Shown: piece by piece, positions 8,344-17,051 of the stretch | How the letters are laid out: each line of letters starts with the position of its first letter | How positions within the stretch are numbered: the stretch's first letter is position 1 | The notes under the pieces: generated by a model | Databases searched by the model: none | Seen by the model: the letters and a program-made list of their open reading frames with translations, nothing else | Told to the model about the DNA's origin: nothing | Assembly (NCBI GenBank): GCA_964461535.1 | Contig: CAYWUY010000003.1 | Coordinates: forward strand, 1-64,000 | Reading direction: 5' to 3' | Source of the DNA: Flavipsychrobacter sp964461535 | GTDB lineage: Bacteria > Bacteroidota > Bacteroidia > Chitinophagales > Chitinophagaceae | Length of the DNA: 64,000 nt | Translations under genes and position numbers: made by a program

Positions 8344-9261
8344 ATGTTGCAACAGGAGTCTGTTAAAGCCAAGTGGCACGTAGTTGCTTTTAGCAGAGCT
8401 AAAGACTACAACCAGCTACTGAAACCCAATCTCAGTGGAATGGTGGTATTCAGTAGCGTTATTGGCTATCTTATGGCTCCACAAATATCTTTTAGCTGGG
8501 GAGACTTAGATCTCTGGAAAAAAATCATCACACTTTTTATAGGGGGCATGCTGGTAACAGGTGGTGCCAACACCATCAATCAAATTCTTGAGCGTGAGAG
8601 TGATGCATTAATGAGCCGTACTAAAAACAGGCCTATGCCTGATGGTAGAATGGATAGTCTGGAAGCCTGGATTTTTGCCATTGTTACTGGCCTAGCGGGT
8701 TCAGGATTGTTAAGTTATTATTTTAATATTACTGCAGGTATCTTAAGCTTTATTTCGTTGCTGTTATATGCATTTGCCTATACCCCAATGAAAAAAATAC
8801 ACCCTGTTGCCGTTTTAATAGGTGCAATACCAGGTGCGCTGCCACCTTTTATTGGTTGGGTGGCTGCAACAGGTACACTAGATGTAGGTGGCTGGGTATT
8901 ATTCTTAATTCAATTTTTTTGGCAGTTTCCACACTTTTGGGCCATAGCATATGTTGCCTTCGATGATTATAACAAAGCCGGCATAAGAATGCTGCCTACC
9001 AAAGAAAAAGAAACAAGATTTACTGCCTTACAGTGCATGTTTTACAGCCTTGTGCTTATACCGCTAGCATTAGTACCTAGATACCTAATGCTAACTGGCA
9101 ACTATGGTATGTGGATATGCTTAATAAGTGGTATGTTTTATTTTGCTGCATCTGTAATGTTTTACAAACACAATAATCATAAATGGGCAAGAAGAGTAAT
9201 GTTTGCATCATTTTTCTATTTACCCACCACTTTGTTGGCATTGGTTATTGATAAGATATAA
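8344..9261 (+). CDS. ctaB: Protoheme IX farnesyltransferase (heme O synthase)
   Basis: A 305-residue integral membrane prenyltransferase that adds farnesyl to heme b to give heme O for the terminal oxidase. The first signature NTINQILERESDALMSRT with NRPMPDGR and the second FDDYNKAGIRMLP are clear; these bind the prenyl diphosphate and magnesium. Eight or nine hydrophobic helices fit UbiA-fold enzymes. It heads the oxidase cluster and directly precedes a subunit III-type gene, as in related genomes. Heme A synthase is not in the window. Confidence 0.95.
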   Translation: MLQQESVKAKWHVVAFSRAKDYNQLLKPNLSGMVVFSSVIGYLMAPQISFSWGDLDLWKKIITLFIGGMLVTGGANTINQILERESDALMSRTKNRPMPDGRMDSLEAWIFAIVTGLAGSGLLSYYFNITAGILSFISLLLYAFAYTPMKKIHPVAVLIGAIPGALPPFIGWVAATGTLDVGGWVLFLIQFFWQFPHFWAIAYVAFDDYNKAGIRMLPTKEKETRFTALQCMFYSLVLIPLALVPRYLMLTGNYGMWICLISGMFYFAASVMFYKHNNHKWARRVMFASFFYLPTTLLALVIDKI

Positions 9262-9314
9262 ATTGAGGAGTACTTGTTATATCTCGCACGGTGCCAGATA
9301 TAAAAGTTTTGTAT

Positions 9315-9935
9315 ATGGAAAATATTATTAATCAAGGGGCGACTCAGAGAAAGAAAATTCACCCACATAAATTTGCAATGTGGGTAGCAATGGGAAGCAT
9401 CAGCATGATGTTTGCTGGTCTTACCAGTGCTTATGTAGTAAGAGAAGGACAAAATAACTGGAGAAACTTTGACCTACCGTGGCCATTTACAGCGTCAACA
9501 GTTATTATCCTGCTTAGTAGTATTACTATGATTCTGGGCATAAAAGCGTTTAAAAAACGTGAAATGCAGAAGTATAAAAGCTTAATGTTATTAACAATTT
9601 TACTGGGTCTGCTTTTTGGAGGCCTACAGTATTTAGGCTTTTACCAACTTTACCATGTATACCAACCTATTAAAATTTCAGGACAAGTATTAAACGATAC
9701 TGCTCCTGTACGCATAGATGGAAACCCAAGCGAATCATTTGTTTTTATAATAGCCGGGCTACATTTATTGCATATTTTAGGCGGAATTATTGCTATGGTA
9801 ATAGTATATTTCCGTACTTTGAGGAAGAATGTTAAGGTTTATGATGCCACAGGTTTAGAGGTTGCTGCTAGTTATTGGCACTTCGTAGACATATTGTGGA
9901 TATATTTATTTATCTTCTTTCTGGCATTTAACTAA
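9315..9935 (+). CDS. Cytochrome c oxidase subunit III-type protein (first copy)
   Basis: A 206-residue membrane protein of the heme-copper oxidase subunit III family with about five helices. Diagnostic pieces are the C-terminal YWHFVDILWIYLF and the preceding FVFIIAGLHLLHILGG. The ATG at 9315 is chosen over an in-frame GTG at 9291, because the protein then starts with a short basic N-terminus before the first helix. It is shorter than the second copy 73 bp downstream. Tandem subunit III-type genes are common in Bacteroidota caa3-type clusters; each may have its own place in the complex. It has no role in catalysis by itself. Confidence 0.9.
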   Translation: MENIINQGATQRKKIHPHKFAMWVAMGSISMMFAGLTSAYVVREGQNNWRNFDLPWPFTASTVIILLSSITMILGIKAFKKREMQKYKSLMLLTILLGLLFGGLQYLGFYQLYHVYQPIKISGQVLNDTAPVRIDGNPSESFVFIIAGLHLLHILGGIIAMVIVYFRTLRKNVKVYDATGLEVAASYWHFVDILWIYLFIFFLAFN

Positions 9936-10008
9936 AATTTTTTGCAAATTCGCACACAAAATTCACAACTAACCTAAAAAGTAAATAAACAGTAATTAAT
10001 TAGAGTCT

Positions 10009-10770
10009 ATGTCACACGCTACAGCAACAGCACAAGATCAGAAGCTTTGGGATGGTGGACGCTCGCCTTATAACGTGAGTTACGCCAAAATCATGATATG
10101 GTTTTTCCTATTATCGGATGCCCTAACGTTTGGAGCTCTCCTTATTTCTTACGGTACTACACGTTTCTTTAGCGCTGTATGGCCTGATGCGAACCAAGTG
10201 TTCAAATCTTTCCCTTTTGCGCCACATGACGCTAATCTACCATTACTATTCGTGAGTTTGATGACGTTTATACTTATCATGAGCTCTGTTACAATGGTAT
10301 TGGCAGTGCATGCTGGTCACTATGGCGATAAGAAAAGTGTTGCAAAATGGTTGTTATGGACAATCATTGGTGGTATAGCTTTCTTAGGATGTCAGGCTTG
10401 GGAGTGGACACACCTAGGTGGCGAGTGCGGTGGCCTATGGGGTTGTTTCACTGATGTTAATACGCCTGTAGCTGAATTTAAGCATTTCTTTAATCAAAAT
10501 AGTACTGAAGTACAAAATGTGTTTGCAACACAACCATTGGTAGCATTACAATCTACTCACAACTTTTTCAACTACTTCTTTACCATTACAGGTTTCCATG
10601 GTGGTCACGTTACCAGTGGTGTTATCTTCAACATCTTGATACTTGTAAATACTGTAAACGGAGTTTATGAGCGTCGTGGACACTATGAAATGATTGAAAA
10701 AATAGGTTTATACTGGCACTTTGTAGATTTAGTATGGGTGTTTGTATTCACTTGTTTCTACTTATTATAA
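10009..10770 (+). CDS. Cytochrome c oxidase subunit III (second copy)
   Basis: A 253-residue subunit III with hallmark FFTITGFHGGHV and the C-terminal YWHFVDLVWVFVF. A Cys/Gly-rich loop (CGGLWGC) lies between helices 3 and 4. It is longer than its neighbour and closer in layout to classical CtaE/CoxC. It sits 38 bp before the subunit IV gene. The catalytic subunits I and II that it should join are not in the window. Confidence 0.93.
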   Translation: MSHATATAQDQKLWDGGRSPYNVSYAKIMIWFFLLSDALTFGALLISYGTTRFFSAVWPDANQVFKSFPFAPHDANLPLLFVSLMTFILIMSSVTMVLAVHAGHYGDKKSVAKWLLWTIIGGIAFLGCQAWEWTHLGGECGGLWGCFTDVNTPVAEFKHFFNQNSTEVQNVFATQPLVALQSTHNFFNYFFTITGFHGGHVTSGVIFNILILVNTVNGVYERRGHYEMIEKIGLYWHFVDLVWVFVFTCFYLL

Positions 10771-10808
10771 TCCACTTTTATTTACCACTAAAAAATTAAA
10801 CTTTAAAT

Positions 10809-11252
10809 ATGTCGGCACATCACAACTCTGATAACATTCAGCATTTATACGAGGGAGATCAGTCTAAATTATATTCAGGTGTATTGTCTCATCATCATGA
10901 CATCAACTCTCCTGAAAGTAAAGCTCAAATCAAAAAAATCTGGAAAGTATTTTGGATTCTTTTGGTAATAACTCTTGTTGAGGTTTTTATAGGTATGCAA
11001 TTAAGCCATGCTTTACCTAAAGGCTTACTAGCGTTTATCTTCTTAGGTCTTACAGTATTGAAAGCAGGTTATATAGTTGCAGTATTTATGCACTTAGGCG
11101 ATGAGTACAAAAACTTTATGATTACAGTATTAGTTCCGTTAGTGTTATTTGTTTGGTTTATTATAGCTTTCTTATTTGATGGCGGCTTTTGGCTAAAAAT
11201 TAATGGTAACAATAATACTCGTCCACAAGTAAAAACTGCTACGGTAAAATAA
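10809..11252 (+). CDS. Cytochrome c oxidase subunit IV, prokaryotic type
   Basis: A 147-residue protein with a soluble N-terminus and three hydrophobic helices (about 48-66, 73-92 and 100-122), matching the prokaryotic COX4 family (CtaF/CyoD-like), which stabilises the oxidase. The N-terminal 40 residues are rich in His and Asp, including LSHHHDINSPE, and might bind metal, though this is only an inference. The SCO gene starts 3 bp after its stop, so the two are co-translated. Confidence 0.88.
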   Translation: MSAHHNSDNIQHLYEGDQSKLYSGVLSHHHDINSPESKAQIKKIWKVFWILLVITLVEVFIGMQLSHALPKGLLAFIFLGLTVLKAGYIVAVFMHLGDEYKNFMITVLVPLVLFVWFIIAFLFDGGFWLKINGNNNTRPQVKTATVK

Positions 11253-11255
11253 ATT

Positions 11256-11966
11256 ATGAGTACGCGTAACAATAAAAAATTTCTTATAGGAATGGCGGTG
11301 GCAGTTTTGCTGCCGCTTTCTTTTTATTTGATAGTGAAAGTAAAAGCTGAAGGCAAAGTAAAGATGCCACTTCACTACAAAATAGAAACGGTAGCAGATA
11401 ACAATGGTAAAAAAGATACTATTTATCATAGCGCTAAGGAATTAACACTTACAAATCAAGTAGGTGAAACAGTATCTTTAAATAAAGACTTAGCCGGTAA
11501 AATAGTAGTAGTCAATTTTATATTTACTACTTGCAACACTACCTGCCCAATGCTTACAAAGAGTATGGGCGTATTGCAGAAAGGATTTAGAAAAGATCCC
11601 AAAAAGGAAAACACGCTAGAAAATGCGGTGCAATTTGTTTCCATAACAGTATTACCAGAAATAGATTCGGTACCTGTAATTAGAAAATATGCCGATGAGC
11701 ATGGTGCTAATCCTGATCATTGGTGGTTCTTAACAGGAGATAAGAAAGCAATTTATAGCTATGCTAAAGACGAGTTGGACTTGCTATTAGGACCGGGTGA
11801 TGGTGGTGCTGAAGATATGCTGCATACTAACAAACTGGTGCTGTTAGATAAAAACAGACAAATACGCGGCTACTATGATGGTACAAAACCACTAGAAGTA
11901 AAAAAATGTGCCGACGACATAGTATTGCTAACTATGGAAAAAGATCGTAAGAATAAAAAACACTAA
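11256..11966 (+). CDS. SCO1/SenC copper chaperone for cytochrome oxidase
   Basis: A 236-residue membrane-anchored thioredoxin-fold protein that delivers copper to the CuA centre of subunit II. An N-terminal anchor (about 9-28) is followed by the copper motif CNTTC (Cys93, Cys97), preceded by VVNFIFTT. The third ligand histidine is in DMLHTNKLVL, and the end GYYDG also fits the family. The presence of this chaperone implies a CuA-bearing oxidase, although subunit II is encoded elsewhere. Confidence 0.93.
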   Translation: MSTRNNKKFLIGMAVAVLLPLSFYLIVKVKAEGKVKMPLHYKIETVADNNGKKDTIYHSAKELTLTNQVGETVSLNKDLAGKIVVVNFIFTTCNTTCPMLTKSMGVLQKGFRKDPKKENTLENAVQFVSITVLPEIDSVPVIRKYADEHGANPDHWWFLTGDKKAIYSYAKDELDLLLGPGDGGAEDMLHTNKLVLLDKNRQIRGYYDGTKPLEVKKCADDIVLLTMEKDRKNKKH

Positions 11967-12012
11967 TACCCCAATAGTGAAATTTATCAGTGAGCAATAG
12001 CCCACAGAATAA

Positions 12013-12020
12013 TAACTTTG
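12013..12020 (+). promoter_or_regulatory. TAnnTTTG -7 box for the DUF420 gene
   Basis: TAACTTTG is an exact match 21 bases before the ATG at 12042, in a 75-bp gap after SCO. It suggests a second, internal transcription start in the cluster. Confidence 0.5.
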
Positions 12021-12041
12021 GAAAAAATTATTTGAATAAAC

Positions 12042-12602
12042 ATGTTATCTCCGGTTATAAAAAAGAACGACAAACAAGCTAAATCATTAATCTGGGTTGT
12101 ATCATTTGTGGTATTTGCTGCTGTAGCATTCCTTACTAATTTCAAACCATTACAACACCTTGATTTAGGTTTCAACGTTCATATTTTAGCATTAGTAAAT
12201 GCTGTAATTAATTCTTTAGTATCTATAACACTAGTATGGGCATTACTAGCTGTAAAAAACAAAAACTATGAACTGCATAAAAAACTCATGTTTTCTGCTA
12301 TCATTTTGTCTGTTTTATTTCTAGTATCATATATTGGTCACCACTTACTAGCCGGCGAAACAAAATATGGCGGAGCACATAATGGGCTATATTTTGTGTA
12401 TCTATTTATACTGTTGACACATATTTTCTTAGCTACGGTTATTTTACCTTTCATTCTTTTTACAGCCTACAGAGCATTAACTGGAGAGTATGATAAGCAC
12501 AAAAAACTAGCTAAATATACCTGGCCATTATGGTTTTATGTTAGTGTGACAGGTGTATTGGTTTACTTCTTCATTTCGCCTTATTACATTCCACAGATTT
12601 AG
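12042..12602 (+). CDS. DUF420 membrane protein (CtaM/YozB-like oxidase assembly)
   Basis: A 186-residue protein with four or five hydrophobic helices of the DUF420 family. Histidines sit at helix ends (YELHKKLMFS, YIGHHLLAGE, FILLTHIFLA). In Firmicutes the family member CtaM (YozB) is needed for activity of aa3/caa3 oxidases, and the placement here after SCO supports the same job. The exact step is not established. Start and length are normal for the family. Confidence 0.85.
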   Translation: MLSPVIKKNDKQAKSLIWVVSFVVFAAVAFLTNFKPLQHLDLGFNVHILALVNAVINSLVSITLVWALLAVKNKNYELHKKLMFSAIILSVLFLVSYIGHHLLAGETKYGGAHNGLYFVYLFILLTHIFLATVILPFILFTAYRALTGEYDKHKKLAKYTWPLWFYVSVTGVLVYFFISPYYIPQI

Positions 12603-12627
12603 CATAAATTCGTAAATAAGCATTTAT

Positions 12628-12840
12628 ATGAAACGCTTTCTATTATCGGCTGCATTAATAACATTATTAATACCTGCTAGTAAAGGGCAAGGATGCTCAG
12701 TATGCACCAAAACCGCTTCACAACTTGGCGAAAAAGGTGCAAAGGGTTTGAATACCGGAATAATATATTTAGCCTTCTTACCACTGTGTATTATGGGTAC
12801 GGTTGGCTTTGTATGGTATAAGTACCAAAAAACTACATAA
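12628..12840 (+). CDS. Small membrane protein with CxxC, oxidase-cluster associated
   Basis: Seventy residues. An N-terminal signal or anchor (residues 1-20) is followed by GCSVCTKTA, then a Gly-rich stretch (LGEKGAKGLNTGIIYL) and one hydrophobic helix (about 45-63) ending in a basic tail. I do not recognise a named family. The CxxC just after the first helix would face the periplasm and could bind copper or act as a thiol pair, which would suit oxidase assembly. It lies 25 bp after the DUF420 gene and 10 bp before the next gene, so it belongs to the same transcript. Function is inference only. Confidence 0.75.
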   Translation: MKRFLLSAALITLLIPASKGQGCSVCTKTASQLGEKGAKGLNTGIIYLAFLPLCIMGTVGFVWYKYQKTT

Positions 12841-12850
12841 ACTATTTAAT

Positions 12851-13585
12851 ATGCCAACTACACTTTCATCTACTAAAACTTTCTCTACTTTATTAATCGC
12901 TTCTACTTTACTCTTTGCATGTAAAAATGGTAACCATCTCATGACTACGGTTAATGCATCAGTTTCAGATTTTAAAGCCATACACATCAGTTATCCGGCA
13001 GATGTAACCATACATGTAGTTCCAGGTGCTACCCCATCGGTAGTGCTAAAAGGGAAAAAAGACATTGTAGATAATATAAAAACTGAGGTGTTAGAAAATG
13101 TACTATCAATAGATGGTAAGCAATCTTTTAAAAATCTGTTTAAAAACTATTCTATAACTGCGGAGATAACCGTGGCTAGCCTAAATGAAATACAGTCTAC
13201 AGGTGCAGGAGATATACACATTAAAGGTGTATCTAAATTCGATAATTTAGATATAACCCTTACCGGAGCCAGTGATTTGAAAGCTGATGATATTACCGCT
13301 CAGAAAATAAATGTTACAGTATCAGGTGCGGGAGATATACATTTTATTGGCGGTAAAGTTGGTAGCGCACAATATACACTTAGCGGAGCCGGGGATATAA
13401 AAGCGGTAAACTTGGTAACTGATAGTGTTAGTGCGCAGATATCTGGTGCCGGAGATGCTTCATTAGATGCTGAACAATATTTAGAGGTTTCTATTAGTGG
13501 TGCTGGGTCTGTAAAGTATAAAGGAAATCCAAAAATTGTTAAAGATGTAAGCGGTGCGGGTTCTATACATGCAATATCGCATTAG
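12851..13585 (+). CDS. DUF2807 (head GIN domain) lipoprotein
   Basis: A 244-residue lipoprotein (signal peptide ending in LLFAC) with the DUF2807 fold, described as putative autotransporter adhesin or head GIN domain. The signature is a right-handed beta repeat with recurring SGAGD or SGAGS motifs; about six are visible between residues 115 and 240. The ATG at 12851 is chosen because it gives a lipoprotein signal; an in-frame ATG at 12803 would overlap the previous gene by 38 bp. The role is unknown; such proteins are abundant in Bacteroidota envelopes. Confidence 0.88.
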   Translation: MPTTLSSTKTFSTLLIASTLLFACKNGNHLMTTVNASVSDFKAIHISYPADVTIHVVPGATPSVVLKGKKDIVDNIKTEVLENVLSIDGKQSFKNLFKNYSITAEITVASLNEIQSTGAGDIHIKGVSKFDNLDITLTGASDLKADDITAQKINVTVSGAGDIHFIGGKVGSAQYTLSGAGDIKAVNLVTDSVSAQISGAGDASLDAEQYLEVSISGAGSVKYKGNPKIVKDVSGAGSIHAISH

Positions 13586-13625
13586 TGAATTAGAAATTGC
13601 TTATTTTTAAGTAAATAAGTTGTGT

Positions 13626-14078
13626 ATGATATTTAATAAACTTTTGAAATTTTCTTGTTTATTCATTGTGGCACTATTAGGCTTTTCAATGACTACATTA
13701 GCACAGGCTAAAGATCCCATAGAACATAATTGGTATAACAAAGAACAGACCGCTAAAATAAATATTTATAAGGCTACAGATGGCAAATACTATGGCAAAA
13801 TAGTATGGCTAAAAGAGCCTAATGAAAATGGCAAACCTAAAGTAGATAAAAACAATCCGGACGATAAACTAAGAAGCAACCCAATATTAGGCTTACTAAT
13901 ACTGAAAGGGTTCAGTAAGACTGAAGATAAACTGTATGAAAACGGAACCATATACGACCCAAAAAACGGTAAAACTTACAGTTGTAAAATCACCCATAAA
14001 GGTAATAAGCTAGATGTTAGAGGATTTGTAGGTTTTTCTATGCTAGGTAGGACTGACACATGGACAATTGCAGATTAA
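13626..14078 (+). CDS. DUF2147 secreted protein
   Basis: A 150-residue protein with a signal peptide ending near TLAQA, then a single DUF2147 beta-sandwich domain. Visible pieces include IEHNWYNKEQTAKINIYKA, GKYYGKIVWLKEP and the final LGRTDTWTI. The family is exported and of unknown function. The ATG at 13626 is chosen over an in-frame TTG two codons earlier. A hairpin terminator follows, closing the run of genes that began at ctaB. Confidence 0.87.
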   Translation: MIFNKLLKFSCLFIVALLGFSMTTLAQAKDPIEHNWYNKEQTAKINIYKATDGKYYGKIVWLKEPNENGKPKVDKNNPDDKLRSNPILGLLILKGFSKTEDKLYENGTIYDPKNGKTYSCKITHKGNKLDVRGFVGFSMLGRTDTWTIAD

Positions 14079-14104
14079 TACTATTAAGAAACTTGAATAC
14101 AAAG

Positions 14105-14130
14105 GGGAGCTATATGCTCCCTATATTTTT
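14105..14130 (+). terminator. Intrinsic terminator after the DUF2147 gene
   Basis: A 6-bp GC-rich stem (GGGAGC / GCTCCC, loop TATAT) is followed by TATATTTTTAT. It lies just 8 bases before the next ATG at 14138, so it separates the two transcripts or attenuates the second. Confidence 0.65.
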
Positions 14131-14137
14131 ATAAATT

Positions 14138-14524
14138 ATGCTGAGTACTATTCACCACATAGCCATTATTTGTTCTGATTATGCAAAATCAAAGCAATTT
14201 TATACCGAGGTGCTGGGTCTTAAAATAATAAATGAAACCTATAGAGCTAGTAGAGACTCTTATAAGCTAGACTTAAGCCTACCAGATGGCAACTATGTCA
14301 TTGAGCTATTTTCTTTTCCTGACCCACCTAACCGCCCATCAAGACCTGAAGCGCGCGGATTACGTCATTTAGCATTTGGTGTAAAAAACATAAAATCTGC
14401 CGTGGCCGAATTGGAAATGAAAGGAGTAAAAGTAGAGCCAATAAGAACAGATGAAATAACCAACAAACAGTTTACTTTTTTTGCTGACCCAGATGACTTA
14501 CCATTAGAACTATATGAGCTATAA
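14138..14524 (+). CDS. VOC (glyoxalase-fold) family protein, YaeR-like
   Basis: A 128-residue single-chain vicinal-oxygen-chelate protein. It starts IHHIAIICSDYAKSKQFYTE, contains GLRHLAFGVKNIKSAV and ends DPDDLPLELYEL. Likely metal ligands are His7 or His8, Glu in VIELF, His in LRHLAF and Glu in LELYE, which gives a YaeR/GloA2-like pattern. The substrate is unknown; lactoylglutathione is unlikely to be native in a phylum that mostly lacks glutathione. It is bounded by terminators on both sides. Confidence 0.87.
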   Translation: MLSTIHHIAIICSDYAKSKQFYTEVLGLKIINETYRASRDSYKLDLSLPDGNYVIELFSFPDPPNRPSRPEARGLRHLAFGVKNIKSAVAELEMKGVKVEPIRTDEITNKQFTFFADPDDLPLELYEL

Positions 14525-14528
14525 TAAC

Positions 14529-14557
14529 AAAATACCGAGCGAAATGCTCGGTATTTT
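14529..14557. terminator. Bidirectional intrinsic terminator
   Basis: A stem AAATACCGAGC / GCTCGGTATTT with loop GAAAT has A-rich and T-rich flanks, so it can end both the VOC gene (+) and the envelope-spanning anti-sigma gene (-). Confidence 0.8.
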
Positions 14558-14580
14558 GCTACATATGCATTTTAGGGAAA

Positions 14581-17028
14581 TTATTCTTTGTTAGAACCAC
14601 CTCCAAAACGATAGCCTATAGAGAACTGTAAAGATGGGCTCTTATATAGTTGATCTGATATATTCTTAGCACCTTGTGTATTCACATTGTCCCACATGGT
14701 TTGAACAGCTCTGAAATCTAGATTAACATAAGGAGAAACTTGATAAGACATACCAAATATGTAACCCACACCAAAACGTGATCTAAAGTCTGACTCCATT
14801 AAAGAAGGTGCAGTAGGCTTACCCGGAGCTATAGTATTAGCCATAGCATAACGTAGAGGCTCAGGCCCTGTATTTACTCTTAAAGTATATACTAAATTAG
14901 GTCCTGTAAAGAAACTCATCCTACCAGCTGTATACCTAAATGCTATTGGTAATTCAAAGCTATGTAGTGTTGAGAATGTAAAGGTATTAGTAACTGAATC
15001 ATTGCTAGAATAATCGAAATAATGATCTTGCATAGAATAGTTACTATTAGCTCTATGGAAGTATTTCAAGTCTGTTTGTACACTCCAATGCTCATCTAAT
15101 TCAAATAAACCAGTAAAGCCAAATTGGAAACCTTTGAAATTATTAGTTCCAAAGAATGTTCCGTTTACACCTGCTGTTAATCCTGGTGCGAATGTAGCAG
15201 TAGAAAGCCTTAATCTTGTTTCATTAAACATATTGCTTAATGCCTCAACCGCTGCTATACCTTTCTTCTTTTTAGTTTTAAGTACAGTAGTTGATGTAGA
15301 TGTACTTGCAGCAGCATCAGTACTAGACAAAGCAGAATCTGAGGCTACCTTAGGTGCAGACTCAGGCATTGGCTGGGTATTTTCAACACTTGCTACTTCA
15401 TTTTTTGGCGTACTGTTAGCAGCTATGGTTGAAGGAACACCGATATTAGCAACAACATTTGTAGGATCAACGGTAGTTTTTGAAGATGGAGCAGACGATA
15501 GTCTTGAAGCAGCCTTATTAGAAGATGAATTCTTAATTTTTGATGCTGTTACAATACCTTCTGCACCAGAGTTATTACCAGATTTATTAGCCACTGTAAC
15601 TGTTGCCTGATGTGGTTTTGTATCATGCGTTGCAGCTATACTAGGTGTAGATGTTGCTGTCTTTTCAAGCTGAGACTTATCAGCAACTGATGTATTATCA
15701 TTATTCGTGGCATATACATCTTGGCTAAAAAACTCACTAGACACCGTATCTAAACGAGGTTGTGCCTTAGGAGAAGCGTATGAACCAATATTACGTTGGT
15801 AAACTTTTATTTTATTAACTACTTGCTTTCCTACTATTTGTTTTCCTTCCATTGGTTTACGTTCAGGAATACTTGTAGCTGCTACTGTTGTTGAAGGTGT
15901 TGTATTTACAATTGAGTTTGCAGAGCTTGTATTATCCTTAGCGGCAATACCTGTAATAGGTTCATTAACTATGCTAGATGCAGTAGTTTTTGGATTCACA
16001 ATTTTATTAGCACTAACCTTATTCAAGGATGCTATATTTTTCATTCTTGTTACAGAAGAAGAACTACGATTGTTTGTAGATGCAACTGAAGTATTCTTAT
16101 CTTTTGATTCTACTATGGGACTATTAGCAGCTAAGCCATTACCAGTAACAAGGTGGTTTTGGTGAGCCGTTTTAGCATTAACAGCAGACAAAGATGTAGC
16201 AGCTACCCTATTTTTGGTAACTCTAGTTGGTTTATTATTCTTTTTGTATTGTTCGGTTTTATTAATAGAACCAGATACTTGTGTATTGGTTGTAGGCTGA
16301 GCAGGAACATTAGTAGTGTTAACAATAGCTCCATTATCATTTAAGGCAACTGCACCATTAAGTGTATTATTACCCTCACCCACCTCATTTTGTTGTTTTT
16401 CACCAGTGTTAGCATTTTTACTTGTAGCAACAAAATGAGTAGCAATAGAAGTAGTTGGCTTAGTGGCAGCAGTATTTACAACTATGCGGTTGACGCTCCA
16501 TTTTGAAGCTGTAGCAGCCACACCATTTGTTAATGTGCGTTTTTGTATTGGGGTATTAGTTGTACTAGCCACAACATTATCTAATAGATGATTGTTGCTA
16601 GTAGTAGCGTTAGGGGCAAGGTTAGAATGTGCATTATTGGTACTTGAAGATATAGATACAGTACCGGTACCTGAAGGGGATTTATGGGAAGCTGTAGTGC
16701 CTACCATATGTTGTGCAATAGAACTAGGGCTATTAGCTATTTCGCTTACTTGGCTTGGGGTATAGCTACCTCTAAAATCTGTAAGAGACTCAGAAGTACT
16801 AGCTGTTGGGCTATAGTAGAGATAACCACCGTAACCTACTGAGGCTAGTAACAATACTACCCCGGTATAATTCATGGCTCTGCGCCAAAAGAAGCCTACG
16901 GGACGACGCTTTTCATCGTTATCCAACAATTCGCGCATACGCCCCCATGATCCCGGGAGTTCTCGCTCCTCGGCACCCAGCATGCGCTGCTTAAATAGGT
17001 CATCAATGTTAATCATGTTATTATCCAT
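14581..17028 (-). CDS. Dual-membrane-spanning anti-sigma-like protein with C-terminal OM beta-barrel
   Basis: An 815-residue protein in three parts. Residues 1-50 are charged and soluble (DDLFKQRMLGAEE, then a conserved-looking SWGRMRELLD), as expected for a short cytoplasmic anti-sigma region. One hydrophobic helix follows (about 52-72). Residues 75-590 are a low-complexity Asn/Ser/Thr/Ala/Val-rich stretch without predicted fold. Residues 590-815 look like a small outer-membrane beta-barrel with alternating aromatic strands, ending SIGYRFGGG. The gene lies 23 bp behind an ECF sigma gene. The layout matches the dual membrane-spanning anti-sigma factors (Dma) reported in Bacteroides, which link outer-membrane state to a sigma factor. 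Sigma binding by the N-terminus is inferred from context. A plain porin-like protein is less likely, as a barrel protein should not keep an inner-membrane anchor. Confidence 0.82.
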   Translation of the reverse strand: MDNNMINIDDLFKQRMLGAEERELPGSWGRMRELLDNDEKRRPVGFFWRRAMNYTGVVLLLASVGYGGYLYYSPTASTSESLTDFRGSYTPSQVSEIANSPSSIAQHMVGTTASHKSPSGTGTVSISSSTNNAHSNLAPNATTSNNHLLDNVVASTTNTPIQKRTLTNGVAATASKWSVNRIVVNTAATKPTTSIATHFVATSKNANTGEKQQNEVGEGNNTLNGAVALNDNGAIVNTTNVPAQPTTNTQVSGSINKTEQYKKNNKPTRVTKNRVAATSLSAVNAKTAHQNHLVTGNGLAANSPIVESKDKNTSVASTNNRSSSSVTRMKNIASLNKVSANKIVNPKTTASSIVNEPITGIAAKDNTSSANSIVNTTPSTTVAATSIPERKPMEGKQIVGKQVVNKIKVYQRNIGSYASPKAQPRLDTVSSEFFSQDVYATNNDNTSVADKSQLEKTATSTPSIAATHDTKPHQATVTVANKSGNNSGAEGIVTASKIKNSSSNKAASRLSSAPSSKTTVDPTNVVANIGVPSTIAANSTPKNEVASVENTQPMPESAPKVASDSALSSTDAAASTSTSTTVLKTKKKKGIAAVEALSNMFNETRLRLSTATFAPGLTAGVNGTFFGTNNFKGFQFGFTGLFELDEHWSVQTDLKYFHRANSNYSMQDHYFDYSSNDSVTNTFTFSTLHSFELPIAFRYTAGRMSFFTGPNLVYTLRVNTGPEPLRYAMANTIAPGKPTAPSLMESDFRSRFGVGYIFGMSYQVSPYVNLDFRAVQTMWDNVNTQGAKNISDQLYKSPSLQFSIGYRFGGGSNKE

Positions 17029-17051
17029 ATGGATAAATTTTTTCTGATTCT

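Noticed and set aside
12803..12850. Earlier ATG for the DUF2807 lipoprotein
   Set aside because: It would overlap the 70-residue gene by 38 bp and add residues in front of a proper lipoprotein signal; the ATG at 12851 is better.
13597..13615. Short hairpin between the DUF2807 and DUF2147 genes
   Set aside because: Seven A/T-only pairs with a short loop are weak in an AT-rich spacer and not convincing as a terminator.
15134..15610. Open frame of 158 codons on the plus strand, opposite the 815-residue protein
   Set aside because: It runs antisense through the low-complexity linker. Its composition is a mirror of the Ser/Thr/Ala-rich stretch, and no start context or fold supports it; similar antisense frames occur at 15971 and 16153.
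16038..16560. Possible CRISPR-like or tandem repeat array
   Set aside because: Apparent repeats are Ser/Thr/Asn codon runs in a coding linker with no fixed unit length or spacers.
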